DNA of 64,000 bases, from assembly GCA_902806175.1 (NCBI GenBank), contig CADCVQ010000070.1, positions 1 to 64,000 on the forward strand, read 5' to 3'. The notes under the pieces are model-generated. The model saw only the letters and a program-made list of their open reading frames with translations, did not search any database and was not told the origin of the DNA. Source of the stretch: an uncultured Solirubrobacteraceae bacterium (GTDB taxonomy: Bacteria > Actinomycetota > Thermoleophilia > Solirubrobacterales > Solirubrobacteraceae). The position numbers and the translations under genes are program-made. Of the stretch, positions 16,308 through 25,008 are shown piece by piece. How positions within the stretch are numbered: position 1 is the stretch's first letter; every line of letters begins with the position of its first letter.

Positions 16308-17152
16308 CCACGGTGCCGTTGCCGACCGGGCCGCTGGCCACGATTCGCGGCGAGGCCGGCAAGCTGTCGGCGTTCCTGCGGCGCGACCTCCTCGAGGCCT
16401 GGAGCTACCGGCTCGCGTTCGTCGCCGACGCCGTCAACATGGGGCTGCAGGCACTGCTGTTCTTCTACATCGGCCGGATCGTCGATCCGAGCGCGCTGCC
16501 CTCCTACGGAGACGGGCAGATCAGCTACTTCGAGTTCGTGCTCGTCGGCATCGCGATCACGATGGTCGTCGGTGTCGGCATGTTCCGCGCGGCAGCCGCG
16601 TTTCGCAACGAGCAGCTCATGGGCACCCTCGAGGTGCTCCTGATGACGCCGACGAGCGCCGCCACGATTCAGATCGGCTCCGTCGTCTACGACCTGGTGT
16701 ACGTGCCGCTGCGGACCGGGCTGTTCTTCCTTGCCGTCACGCTGGCCGCCGACGTCGACGTCAACGCGGCGGGGATCCTGCCGGCCATCGTGGCGCTGCT
16801 GTGCTTCATCCCGTTCGTGTGGGGCCTGGGCATCCTCTACGCGGCGTCCACGGTGACGTTCAAGGTGGCCGGCGGCGGCTTCGCCGTGTCCATCCTCACG
16901 ATGACGTCAGGGGCCTACTTCCCGCTCTCGGTGCTGCCCGGCTGGCTGGCGCAGCTATCCGAGCTGAACCCGATGACCCTTGCGGTCGACGCGATGCGCG
17001 AGACGCTTCTGGGGCAGGGCGGATGGTCGGAGGTCGGCGGCGCGCTGCTCGTCCTCGGGCCGGCTTCCCTCTTGACGCTCGCTGCGGGCATCGTCGCCTT
17101 CCGCGCCGCGCTCGTGCGGGAGCGGCGCCGCGGAACGCTCGGCCTCTACTGA
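16304..17152 (+). CDS. ABC-2 type permease of the lasso-type locus
   Basis: A 282-residue integral membrane protein with about six hydrophobic segments (for example ALLFFYIGRIV, GLFFLAVTLAA, AIVALLCFIPFVWGLGILYA) typical of the ABC-2 family. GAYFPLSVLPGWLAQLSELN is the common motif before the last segments. The ATG overlaps the ATPase stop by ATGA. It should form the membrane half of the exporter with the preceding ATPase. Confidence 0.87.
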   Translation: MTTVPLPTGPLATIRGEAGKLSAFLRRDLLEAWSYRLAFVADAVNMGLQALLFFYIGRIVDPSALPSYGDGQISYFEFVLVGIAITMVVGVGMFRAAAAFRNEQLMGTLEVLLMTPTSAATIQIGSVVYDLVYVPLRTGLFFLAVTLAADVDVNAAGILPAIVALLCFIPFVWGLGILYAASTVTFKVAGGGFAVSILTMTSGAYFPLSVLPGWLAQLSELNPMTLAVDAMRETLLGQGGWSEVGGALLVLGPASLLTLAAGIVAFRAALVRERRRGTLGLY

Positions 17153-17164
17153 AAGCAGGCGCCC

Positions 17165-17449
17165 TTGATCGGTCCCGAATCCAAGCTCCGCCGCAACCCG
17201 GATGTGGTTTCGCGCGATCTCGCCGAGGGCGAGGGCGGCGTGCTGCTGCACATGGTCTCGGGCCAGTACCACGGCGTCAATCCCGTCGGCCTGGCCATCT
17301 GGAAGCTCATCGAGGACGGCTGCACGGTGGGGAGCGTCATCGATCGCCTGCGCGATCGCGTGGAGGAGCCCCCGGCGAACCTCGACGATGACGTCCTGCG
17401 CTTCCTGACGAGCGTCCACGAGCGAGACCTCCTCGTCGTCGAGCGGTGA
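17165..17449 (+). CDS. PqqD-like RiPP recognition element (lasso B1 protein)
   Basis: A 94-residue winged-helix RRE. It has the PqqD pattern: GGVLLHMVSGQYHGVNPVG, the AIWKLIEDGCTV helix and DDVLRFLTSVHERDLLV. In lasso systems this protein binds the YxxPxLxxxG leader motif and hands the precursor to the B2 peptidase and the cyclase. The TTG start at 17165 lies 12 bases after the permease stop, with a weak AGG ribosome site. The stop overlaps the kinase GTG start (GTGA). Confidence 0.83.
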   Translation: MIGPESKLRRNPDVVSRDLAEGEGGVLLHMVSGQYHGVNPVGLAIWKLIEDGCTVGSVIDRLRDRVEEPPANLDDDVLRFLTSVHERDLLVVER

Positions 17450-18357
17450 CGACCGAGCCCAGCCCGGGGACGTGCTTCGGGTTCGCCGTCCGCTCGTCGC
17501 TGCCGTTTGAGTACCTTCGCGTGGGCGCCGGCACGCCGCTCGACGTCTCGGCTTCCTCAGCCGTGCCGGACGGCGACGGCGGCGAGGTGCTCTTGCAATG
17601 GGCACCGTCGTCGCGCTTCCCGCTGGCGGGACGCCTCATCCGTGCCGCCCCGGGCTTCCGCCTCTGGGTCGACACGTGGGGCTGGTTCCTCGTCGATCCC
17701 GATGCCCCGCGCGTGACGCTGCCGGACACGCCGAACGTCATCCGTCGCGAGGAGCGTCTGTGGAGCATCCCGGCGATGCTCTGCTTCCTCGCGCGCGGTG
17801 ACACCGCCCTGCACGCCGCCGCCGTGGAGGTCGACGGGCAGGCGGTGGTGCTCGCCGCCCCTGGGACCTGCGGCAAGACGACGCTCGCCGCCGCCTTCCA
17901 TTCCGCCGGCTACCGGCTGCTCAGCGAGGACACGACCTGCGTGCGGGCGCACGATCGACCGCTCGTCGTTCCCGGACCCGCCATGCTGCGCCTGCGCCAC
18001 GACGTCGCCGACCAGCTCGAGGTCCCGAACGCGACGCCGGTCGGCAACGTCGAGGACGATCGCGTCCATCTGGCGCTGGATCCCGCGACGCGCGGTGACG
18101 GCAGCCCGCTCGCACTTCGCGCGATCGTCCTGCTGCGGCAGGCCGACGACGGCTTGCGCATGCAACGCGTCCCGGCGCCGCACGCCTTGCGCGACCTGTG
18201 GGCGCTCAGCTTCCGGTTGCCCACGGACCGCGATCGGGCGCGATGCTTCGCGGCCGTGGCGGATCTCGCCCGCGCGGTGCCGCTCTGGAACCTCTACCGG
18301 CCGCTGACGATACGCGACCTCCCGGCCACCGTGGAGTTCGTGGCTCGCCATGCCTAG
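17446..18357 (+). CDS. HPr-kinase-like peptide kinase of the lasso-type locus
   Basis: A 303-residue protein. The second half has the HPr kinase/phosphorylase fold: ALHAAAVEVDG, then a P-loop at 138-146 (APGTCGKTT), then RLLSEDTTCV with the metal-binding acids. The first about 110 residues are typical of RiPP-cluster kinases and absent from true HprK. Homologues in paeninodin-type clusters phosphorylate the C-terminal Ser of a lasso precursor. Here the precursor ends Thr-Ser-Pro, so Ser48 is penultimate. It starts with GTG overlapping the B1 stop and overlaps the B2 gene by 8 bases. Confidence 0.8.
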   Translation: MTTEPSPGTCFGFAVRSSLPFEYLRVGAGTPLDVSASSAVPDGDGGEVLLQWAPSSRFPLAGRLIRAAPGFRLWVDTWGWFLVDPDAPRVTLPDTPNVIRREERLWSIPAMLCFLARGDTALHAAAVEVDGQAVVLAAPGTCGKTTLAAAFHSAGYRLLSEDTTCVRAHDRPLVVPGPAMLRLRHDVADQLEVPNATPVGNVEDDRVHLALDPATRGDGSPLALRAIVLLRQADDGLRMQRVPAPHALRDLWALSFRLPTDRDRARCFAAVADLARAVPLWNLYRPLTIRDLPATVEFVARHA

Positions 18358-18760
18358 GGGGGTGCCCGGGCGGCTGCGGTTCTGGCACAAGGTGCGTCTC
18401 GCCGTCCGCGTGTGGCGGACGTACGCTCGGGTCAAGGTGGGGCTCCGGCGCCGGCCCCTGCCCGCGTTGGTCGGAGAGCTTGGCCGCACGGCTGTCCGCG
18501 GCGACGCGCACCCGCCCGCGCGGCTGAGCGTGGCCGTGCACCGCGGCCTCCGGTTCGGGCCGCTTCGCCCCCGATGTCTCACGAGCTCGCTGGTCCTCTA
18601 CCGGCTGCTGCGGGAGCAGGGCGACGAGGCCGAGCTGGTCATCGGCCTGCCACCGGACGCGCGCGAACATGCCGCTCATGCGTGGATCGAGCTCGCCCAG
18701 CGCGACGTCGGCCCGCCGCCCGGGCGTGGCCGCCACGATCCGATCGCGCGCTTCCCGTGA
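18350..18760 (+). CDS. Lasso-type leader peptidase (transglutaminase-like B2 protein)
   Basis: A 136-residue transglutaminase-like cysteine protease. Cys76 in PRCLTSSLVLYRLLREQG and His110 in AHAWIEL occupy the catalytic positions. The third residue, usually an Asp shortly after the HAW motif, is not obvious, and the C-terminus is Pro/Arg-rich. B2 removes the leader, normally two residues after the conserved Thr. It is the last gene of the locus. 50 bases separate it from the convergent metallopeptidase gene. Confidence 0.83.
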   Translation: MPRGVPGRLRFWHKVRLAVRVWRTYARVKVGLRRRPLPALVGELGRTAVRGDAHPPARLSVAVHRGLRFGPLRPRCLTSSLVLYRLLREQGDEAELVIGLPPDAREHAAHAWIELAQRDVGPPPGRGRHDPIARFP

Positions 18761-18810
18761 GGGGGACGAGCCTGCGCGCCCGTCGCGGATGTACCGCGGT
18801 CAGGCGCAGC

Positions 18811-21800
18811 TCATCTGACCGTGAAACGAACCTTCCTCGCAGCGGAGCGGTTGCGCGCCGCGTCGGTCGCGACGAGCGTCGCGGTGTAGCTGCCGCGGCG
18901 CAGACCCGCCGCGCTCAGCGCCAGCACGCCGGCGCCCGCCTTCATCGAGCGCGTCGTCGTGCCCGCCGGCGCCTGGCGCGTGCAGCGCCTGCCCTTGCGC
19001 AAGAGCGCGACGCAGCGCGTGCCTCGGCGCACGCCCCGCGCCGAGCGGGTCAGCACGACCTTGACCGCCGCCGGCTCGCTGAGCCTGAACCGCAAGGTCG
19101 CCCGCCGGCGGCCGCGGCGCGTGGCCCTGGTCAGCCGCACGGCCAGGCCGCTCAACACCGGCTTGACGCGATCGCCGTCCGGGCTCACGTCCGGCCGCGG
19201 CGCGGTCGGGGCCGTCCCACCGCCGCCGTCCGCCGCCGCTGTCGTGAACGTGGCGTCGGTGCCCGCCACCGCCACGACGCCGCCCTCGCGGATCGCCTCA
19301 GCGCGGTAGTGGTACGTCGTGCTCGCAGCCAGGCCGGTGAGCGCCGCGACCCCGGCGACCGCGGCGTCGCCGGCGCCGACGTCCTGCACCGCGGTGCTCG
19401 CGCCGTACGCCGGCGTCGTGCCGTAGGAGAAGCGCAGCCCCGTAGCGCGGCCGTTGGGTGCGACGCTGCCGTTGAGCGTCGCCGCGGCGGCGCCGACGCC
19501 CGTCGCGCTGCCGGTCGCCGCGGCGGGAATCTCGACGCGCCCGCAGGGGACCTGCGGCGAGTCCAGGCCCCAGCGCCGCAGCTGACCGCTGTCGGACGGG
19601 AACGTGTCGGTGATCCGCAGCGTCCACGTCCCGGCCGCCGGCTGCCCGTCGAAGGCCGACAGCAGACCGGCCGGCCGCACCCTCCCCGTGATCGGGGCGG
19701 TTGCCGTGCTCGGCAGCGCGGCGGCCTCGTCGTCGAAGATCGCGTCGATGATGTCATCGCCCGCGAAGTTCGCGTTGCCGAACCGGTCGGTGATGACGAC
19801 CGTGACCCCGTTGTGCACGAGCGCGATCTGGAGGTCTCCCAGGAAGCTGTGGCGCAGCTCGTCGATGCGCAGGTTGACGTCGGTGATCGCGCCGCCGACC
19901 GGGACGGTGAACGGCGCCGCGACCGTCTGCGCGACCGGCGCCTCCGATGTCCCCCTGGCGTCTGCGAGTGCGACAACGGTGTCGGAGGCCGGGCGCGGGT
20001 CGACCCTGGCGCTCGCGACGGCGCCGCCCTCGCTCGACGTCACCGTGATCGTCAGCGGGCTCGCCGTCGCGCACGTGTCCGCCGGCAGGCGGGCGGCGAG
20101 CTCGTCGCCGTTGACGGCGCTGCGCCCCCTGCCGAGCAGCGGCCACGCGGCGCTGGCGTCCTCGATCGTCACGGCCGGGTTCGTGGAGCTCAGCGTGCCC
20201 GTCACGCCGGACAGGTCGCCGAGCCCGATCCCCTGGATCGACTGGTCGACGAGGAAGCGCTCGCCGGGCTCGATCCGCCCGTCGTTGTCACCTCCGGGAT
20301 AGGGATCGCGCAGCGTCGCCGAGCGCGCCCGCAACCCGGCGGGCGCTGCGAAGCCCTCCGTCGGGTTCGTCGTCGCCGCGCTGGGCGTGCTGGCGTTCGC
20401 GCCCATTCCGCGAGCGGCGAAGATCGCCCACAGCGCCCCGTAGTGATCGTCGGCGGCGCCCGGGGCACTGCGCATGGCGATCGCCTGCTGCAGGATCGCG
20501 TCGCGCATGTCGAGCATCGACGGATTGGGTGCGGATAGTCGCATCCCGCCGGTGATGAGCGCCAGCGCGACGTTGCGGCCGAGCGCGCTGCGGATGTCCC
20601 ACAGCGTCTGCGTCCACACCTCGCCGCCGTTGTGCGGCGTGGTGTTGTTCGTGACCGCGAGATCGCCGTACGTGTAGCCGCCGGGCACCGACGTCGCCGT
20701 GCCGTTGGCGTTGCAGCCGGCGATGCCGGCCGGGTCGACGGGGCAATCGGTCGGCTTGCGGCGCACACCGCCGGGGATGACGTATCCGCCTGACGTCACC
20801 TCCGCGGGAGCGGCGGTGTCGACGACCGAGCCCTCGGCCTCGAGCAGGTCGAGGGCGTAGAGGTCACTCCAGGCCTCCCCCATCATGGAACCCTGGATCG
20901 AGCTCAGCGTCGAGCTGCCGGACGCGTTGACGACGAGCCGGTTGCTCAGGCCGTGGCCGTACTCGTGGTAGACGATGTCGGCGATGTCGCTGCCGTTCGC
21001 GTCGCGCGTCGTGAACAGGAACATCTGCATGCGCGGTGCCAGCCCGTCGGGCGGCGTCGACATGTTCGCGTTGTTGACGCCCTGGCCGTCGTTGACCTCG
21101 CTGCGGACGTAATCGCCCCCGAGGCCCTGGCCGCTCGTGTTCGTGCGCTGGAAGTTGCCGGCGGCCTCGTCGAAGCCGATCGGCGCCGCCGCGAGATGGT
21201 CGTGGAAGCGGCTGACGAGGACGTGCAGGTTCGAGCCCGCCTGGAACTGGTTGGTGGCGCGCGTCGTCACGTCGTCGGAGTTCCACGTGCAACCGGTGGC
21301 CGGGCACGGCGTGGCCCCCGGGAAGCTGTGACTCTGGGTGTAGAGCCAGTCGGGCGCGGCTGGAGCGCCGCCGCTGGCGGGGATCTGCACGCGCGTGCCG
21401 CCGGCCTCGTCGCCGGCGGCCGGGTCCTCATCGGCGGGGTCGACGTACGTGCGCGAGAACTGACCCCACAGGCGTGTGCCGCTTGCGTGTTCGTCATACC
21501 ACGCCGGCGGCATGGTGACCTGCGTGGGGACGGGCGTGTGATCGGGATCGCGCGCGAAGTACCGGTTCTCGCCGAGATGGTGCGTGAGGTCCTGGCGGCG
21601 CAGCAGCGCGCCGTCGCGGGCGCCCACGAGGACCTCGTAGCCGTGACCGTCGTCGCCCTCGGTGATCACCTGCCAGGCGAGGACGGGCCCGGCCGCGGTC
21701 GCGCTCCAGCGCAGCCGCGCGCGCTCGCCGGTGGCGAACGTCGTGATCCGGCTCGGGCCGGGCGAGATCTCGGTCGGGCGGGGCGGAAGCCCGGCGCCGC

Positions 21801-22416
21801 GCGCGGCACGGCGGGCCGCACCCAGGCCGGCGAGCGCATCGAGCGCAGGCTTGGTGGTGGCGAGCTCGGCCCCCGGCAGCGGCGCGCCGGCGACGCTGAT
21901 GAGCCGGCCGTCCCTGGTCACGTGCGCCGCGAGGCCGCTGTCGAAGGCGTGGATGGCGTCCAGGACCTGGTTGAAGCGCAGGTGCGTGATGCCGTCCGGG
22001 CTGACGTCGCGCGCGACCAGCACGAGGTTGTCGACGTCGGCCTTCGCCAGTCCGAAGACCTCGCCGTGATCGCGGACGTAGTCCAGCGCGATCTGGCGCG
22101 GATCGTCTGACGAGGGTCCGGTGAGCAGGCCCGAGGGGCTGCCGACGTACGACACGGCGCCGCTCGCGGGGGCCGTGCGGACGTCCCCGAGCGGACCCAG
22201 GTCGCGCTCCAGGGCGCGCCGCGCGGCCCGCGTCTGGCGCGGCACGGTGGCGGGGGCCGCCGCGCGCCGGTCGATGTTCGGCAGGCCCTCCTGCGCGGGT
22301 GCCGGCGCAGACGCGGCGATGCCCGGCGGCGCGGTAAGCGCCGTCACCAGCACGACCAGGGCGCAGGTGAGCAGGCGTCTTTGAGTCATCGCGGCGCGGC
22401 GCTTCCGGATTGGCAT
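18811..22416 (-). CDS. Secreted M36 (fungalysin-type) zinc metallopeptidase with C-terminal domains
   Basis: A 1201-residue exported protease. A basic N-terminus and a hydrophobic stretch ending near GIAAS form the signal peptide (ATG 22389 is an alternative start). An FTP-type propeptide follows. The zinc motif HEYGH is at 484-488, with EAWSD as the third-ligand region. After the catalytic domain come a P/proprotein-convertase-like beta domain (LRIDELRHSFLGDLQIALVH, ending WTLRITD), a fibronectin-like domain (YGTTPAYGAS, TTYHYRAEA) and a basic C-terminal beta domain ending RKVRFTVR. It should digest extracellular protein. It lies 79 bases after the carboxylase beta gene on the same strand but probably has its own promoter. 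Confidence 0.9.
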   Translation of the reverse strand: MPIRKRRAAMTQRRLLTCALVVLVTALTAPPGIAASAPAPAQEGLPNIDRRAAAPATVPRQTRAARRALERDLGPLGDVRTAPASGAVSYVGSPSGLLTGPSSDDPRQIALDYVRDHGEVFGLAKADVDNLVLVARDVSPDGITHLRFNQVLDAIHAFDSGLAAHVTRDGRLISVAGAPLPGAELATTKPALDALAGLGAARRAARGAGLPPRPTEISPGPSRITTFATGERARLRWSATAAGPVLAWQVITEGDDGHGYEVLVGARDGALLRRQDLTHHLGENRYFARDPDHTPVPTQVTMPPAWYDEHASGTRLWGQFSRTYVDPADEDPAAGDEAGGTRVQIPASGGAPAAPDWLYTQSHSFPGATPCPATGCTWNSDDVTTRATNQFQAGSNLHVLVSRFHDHLAAAPIGFDEAAGNFQRTNTSGQGLGGDYVRSEVNDGQGVNNANMSTPPDGLAPRMQMFLFTTRDANGSDIADIVYHEYGHGLSNRLVVNASGSSTLSSIQGSMMGEAWSDLYALDLLEAEGSVVDTAAPAEVTSGGYVIPGGVRRKPTDCPVDPAGIAGCNANGTATSVPGGYTYGDLAVTNNTTPHNGGEVWTQTLWDIRSALGRNVALALITGGMRLSAPNPSMLDMRDAILQQAIAMRSAPGAADDHYGALWAIFAARGMGANASTPSAATTNPTEGFAAPAGLRARSATLRDPYPGGDNDGRIEPGERFLVDQSIQGIGLGDLSGVTGTLSSTNPAVTIEDASAAWPLLGRGRSAVNGDELAARLPADTCATASPLTITVTSSEGGAVASARVDPRPASDTVVALADARGTSEAPVAQTVAAPFTVPVGGAITDVNLRIDELRHSFLGDLQIALVHNGVTVVITDRFGNANFAGDDIIDAIFDDEAAALPSTATAPITGRVRPAGLLSAFDGQPAAGTWTLRITDTFPSDSGQLRRWGLDSPQVPCGRVEIPAAATGSATGVGAAAATLNGSVAPNGRATGLRFSYGTTPAYGASTAVQDVGAGDAAVAGVAALTGLAASTTYHYRAEAIREGGVVAVAGTDATFTTAAADGGGGTAPTAPRPDVSPDGDRVKPVLSGLAVRLTRATRRGRRRATLRFRLSEPAAVKVVLTRSARGVRRGTRCVALLRKGRRCTRQAPAGTTTRSMKAGAGVLALSAAGLRRGSYTATLVATDAARNRSAARKVRFTVR

Positions 22417-22495
22417 GATCAGTGCACTATGCCGGTCCGCGCGGGCCGCGAGGGTTTTTCGTCACATTGCGCTGGTATTACCATGCAACGCGTCC

Positions 22496-24094
22496 CTACA
22501 TCCTGAACACGGGCCGCCTGATCTCCCCCAGCGGCGCGTTCGCGCACGCCGACAGCGCCAGGCCGAGGACGTCGCGCGTCGCGAGCGGGTCGATCACCCC
22601 GTCGTCCCACAAGCGCGCGGTCGCGTAGTACGGGTGACCCTGCGCCTCGTACTGCGCGCGAATGCGCTCGCGCAGCGCCGCAAGCTGCGCGGGATCGCGC
22701 TCGGCGGCGCCGACCGAGCCGAGCACGGTCGCCGCCTGCTCGCCGCCCATCACCGAGATCCGCGCGTTGGGCCACATCCACAGAAAGCGCGGGTCGTAGG
22801 CGCGGCCGCACATGCCGTAGTTGCCGGCACCGTAGGAGCCGCCGACGATCACCGTCAGCTTCGGCACCCGCGCGCACGACACCGCGGCCACCATCTTCGC
22901 GCCGTCGCGGGCGATCCCGCCGGCTTCGGCGTCGCGGCCGACCATGAAGCCCATGACGTTCTGCAAGAACAGCAGCGGGATGGCGCGCCGGTCGCACAAC
23001 TGCACGAAGTGCGCGGCCTTGCGCGCCGACTCGGCGAACAGCACGCCCTGGTTGGCGAGGATCCCGACCGGATGGCCGTGGATGTGCGCAACGCCGCACA
23101 CGATCGTCTTGGCGTACAGCGCCTTGAACTCGTGCCAGCGCGAGCCGTCGACGATCCGCGCGATGATCTCGCGCGGGTTGTAGGCCTTGCGCGACCCGAC
23201 GGGCACCGCGCCGTAGAGCTGCGACGGGTCGACCGCCGGCTCCTCGGCGTCGCGGCGCTCCCACGGCGGCGCGCAGGACGACCCCGCCGGCCCGAGCGTG
23301 GCGACGATCGAGCGCACGATCTCCAGCGCCTCGCGGTCGTCCTCGGCGAGATGGTCGACCACGCCCGAGCGGCGGCTGTGCAGGTCGCCGCCGCCGAGCT
23401 CCTCGGCGCTGACCTCCTCCCCCGTCGCGGCCTTCACGAGCGGCGGCCCGGCGAGGAAGATCGTGCCCTGGTTGCGGACGATGACCGTCTCGTCGCTCAT
23501 CGCCGGGACGTACGCGCCGCCGGCCGTGCAGGAGCCCATGACCGCCGCGATCTGGGCGATCCCGGCGGCCGACAGATTGGCCTGGTTGAAGAAGATCCGG
23601 CCGAAGTGCTCGCGGTCGGGAAAGATCTCGTCCTGCAGGGGCAGGTAGGCGCCGCCCGAGTCGACGAGGTAGATGCAGGGCAGGCGGTTGCGCAGCGCGA
23701 TCTCCTGCGCGCGCAGGTGCTTCTTCACGGTCATCGGGAAGTACGCGCCGCCCTTGACCGTGGCGTCGTTGGCCGCGATGACGCACTCGCGCCCGGCGAC
23801 GCGGCCGACGCCGGCGATCATGCCCGCGCCCGGCGCGGCGCCGTCGTAGAGCCCGTGCGCCGCCAGCGGCGAGAGCTCGAGCAACGGCGCCCCGGCGTCG
23901 AGCAGCTGCTCGACGCGCTCGCGCGGCAGCAGCTTGCCGCGCGCCACGTGGCGCGCGCGGGCGCGCTCGCCGCCGCCGGCGCGGACGCGCTCGAGCTGCC
24001 TGTTGAGGTCCGCGACGAGCGCGCGGTGCGCCGCCTCGTTGGCGGCGAACGCCTCCGACGACGGGCGCACGCCGCTGCTGAGCACGACGCTCAC
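22496..24094 (-). CDS. mccB: Methylcrotonoyl-CoA carboxylase beta subunit (carboxyltransferase)
   Basis: A 532-residue carboxyltransferase with N- and C-terminal crotonase-like domains ([59 protein letters not shown]). It transfers a carboxyl group from biotin to 3-methylcrotonyl-CoA in leucine breakdown. The assignment rests on the operon with acyl-CoA dehydrogenase and HMG-CoA lyase. The ATG overlaps the lyase stop by ATGA. The biotin-carrying alpha subunit is not in the window. A shrunken copy lies at 10053-10316. Confidence 0.92.
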   Translation of the reverse strand: MSVVLSSGVRPSSEAFAANEAAHRALVADLNRQLERVRAGGGERARARHVARGKLLPRERVEQLLDAGAPLLELSPLAAHGLYDGAAPGAGMIAGVGRVAGRECVIAANDATVKGGAYFPMTVKKHLRAQEIALRNRLPCIYLVDSGGAYLPLQDEIFPDREHFGRIFFNQANLSAAGIAQIAAVMGSCTAGGAYVPAMSDETVIVRNQGTIFLAGPPLVKAATGEEVSAEELGGGDLHSRRSGVVDHLAEDDREALEIVRSIVATLGPAGSSCAPPWERRDAEEPAVDPSQLYGAVPVGSRKAYNPREIIARIVDGSRWHEFKALYAKTIVCGVAHIHGHPVGILANQGVLFAESARKAAHFVQLCDRRAIPLLFLQNVMGFMVGRDAEAGGIARDGAKMVAAVSCARVPKLTVIVGGSYGAGNYGMCGRAYDPRFLWMWPNARISVMGGEQAATVLGSVGAAERDPAQLAALRERIRAQYEAQGHPYYATARLWDDGVIDPLATRDVLGLALSACANAPLGEIRRPVFRM

Positions 24095-25008
24095 CCGTTG
24101 CGCTTCCAGTCCACCGGGCCCGCGATGAGCGTGTGCGATCCGAGCTCGCGCGCGAGGACGGCGCGCACGGCGTTGGCCGCGTGCAGCAGCGCGAGCAGGT
24201 CGATGCCGGTCGCGATGCCCATCTCGTGCAGCATCGAGACGAGGTCCTCGGTCGCGATGTTGCCGGTCGCACCGGCCGGGACGGGGCAGCCGCCGAGCTC
24301 GCCGAAGCTCGATTCGAACGAGGCGCAGCCCGCGTCCAGCGCCGCGAGCACGTTCGCGAGGCCCTGGCCGCGCGTGTTGTGGAAGTGCGCGGTCAGCTGC
24401 ACGTCGCCGAGCGACGCCACCGCCTCCTCGAAGTGCTCGCGGACCTGGACCGGGTTCGCCATCCCGGTCGTGTCGCCGAAGGCGATCTCCTGTGCGCCGG
24501 CGTCGGCCAGGTGCCGCGCGAGCGCCAGCACGCGCGGGCGCGGGACGACGCCCTCATACGGGCAGCCGAAGCTCGTCGAGATGATCGCCTCGACGCGCAG
24601 GCCGGCGTCACGGGCGCGGCCGATGACCGCCTCGAGCTCCGCGAGCGACTGCTCGACGGTGCGGTTGACGTTGCGCCAGTTGTGCTCGGGGCTGGCCGAC
24701 ATGAACACGCCGACCTCCTCGAAGTGCTCGCACAGCTCGAGCGCGCGATCCAGGCCGACGGCGTTGGGCACGAGCACGCTGCGCGAGACGCCGGGCGGCA
24801 CGTCGATCGCGGTCAGCACCGCGGCCGCGTCGGCGAGCTGCGGGATCACCGAGGGACGCACGAAGCTCGTGACCTCGATGCGCTTCAGGCCCGTCCGCGC
24901 GAGGCGGTCGATCAGCGCGACCTTGTCGGCCGTCGCGATGATCTCGGGCTCGTTCTGAAAGCCGTCGCGCGGACCGACCTCGCGGATCTCGACCGAGGTT
25001 GGAAGCAC
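24091..25008 (-). CDS. Hydroxymethylglutaryl-CoA lyase
   Basis: A 305-residue TIM-barrel lyase that splits HMG-CoA to acetoacetate and acetyl-CoA, the last step of leucine degradation. It has [11 protein letters not shown] at the start, [20 protein letters not shown] with the metal-binding His pair, and [19 protein letters not shown] carrying the cysteine motif. The start is GTG at 25008, overlapping the acyl-CoA dehydrogenase stop (TAGTG). Isopropylmalate-synthase relatives are excluded by these motifs. Confidence 0.93.
   Translation of the reverse strand: MLPTSVEIREVGPRDGFQNEPEIIATADKVALIDRLARTGLKRIEVTSFVRPSVIPQLADAAAVLTAIDVPPGVSRSVLVPNAVGLDRALELCEHFEEVGVFMSASPEHNWRNVNRTVEQSLAELEAVIGRARDAGLRVEAIISTSFGCPYEGVVPRPRVLALARHLADAGAQEIAFGDTTGMANPVQVREHFEEAVASLGDVQLTAHFHNTRGQGLANVLAALDAGCASFESSFGELGGCPVPAGATGNIATEDLVSMLHEMGIATGIDLLALLHAANAVRAVLARELGSHTLIAGPVDWKRNG

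Noticed and set aside
18412-20538. 708-residue plus-strand frame opposite the metallopeptidase
   Set aside because: Composition is Arg-rich with no domain, and the opposite strand encodes a clear M36 peptidase.
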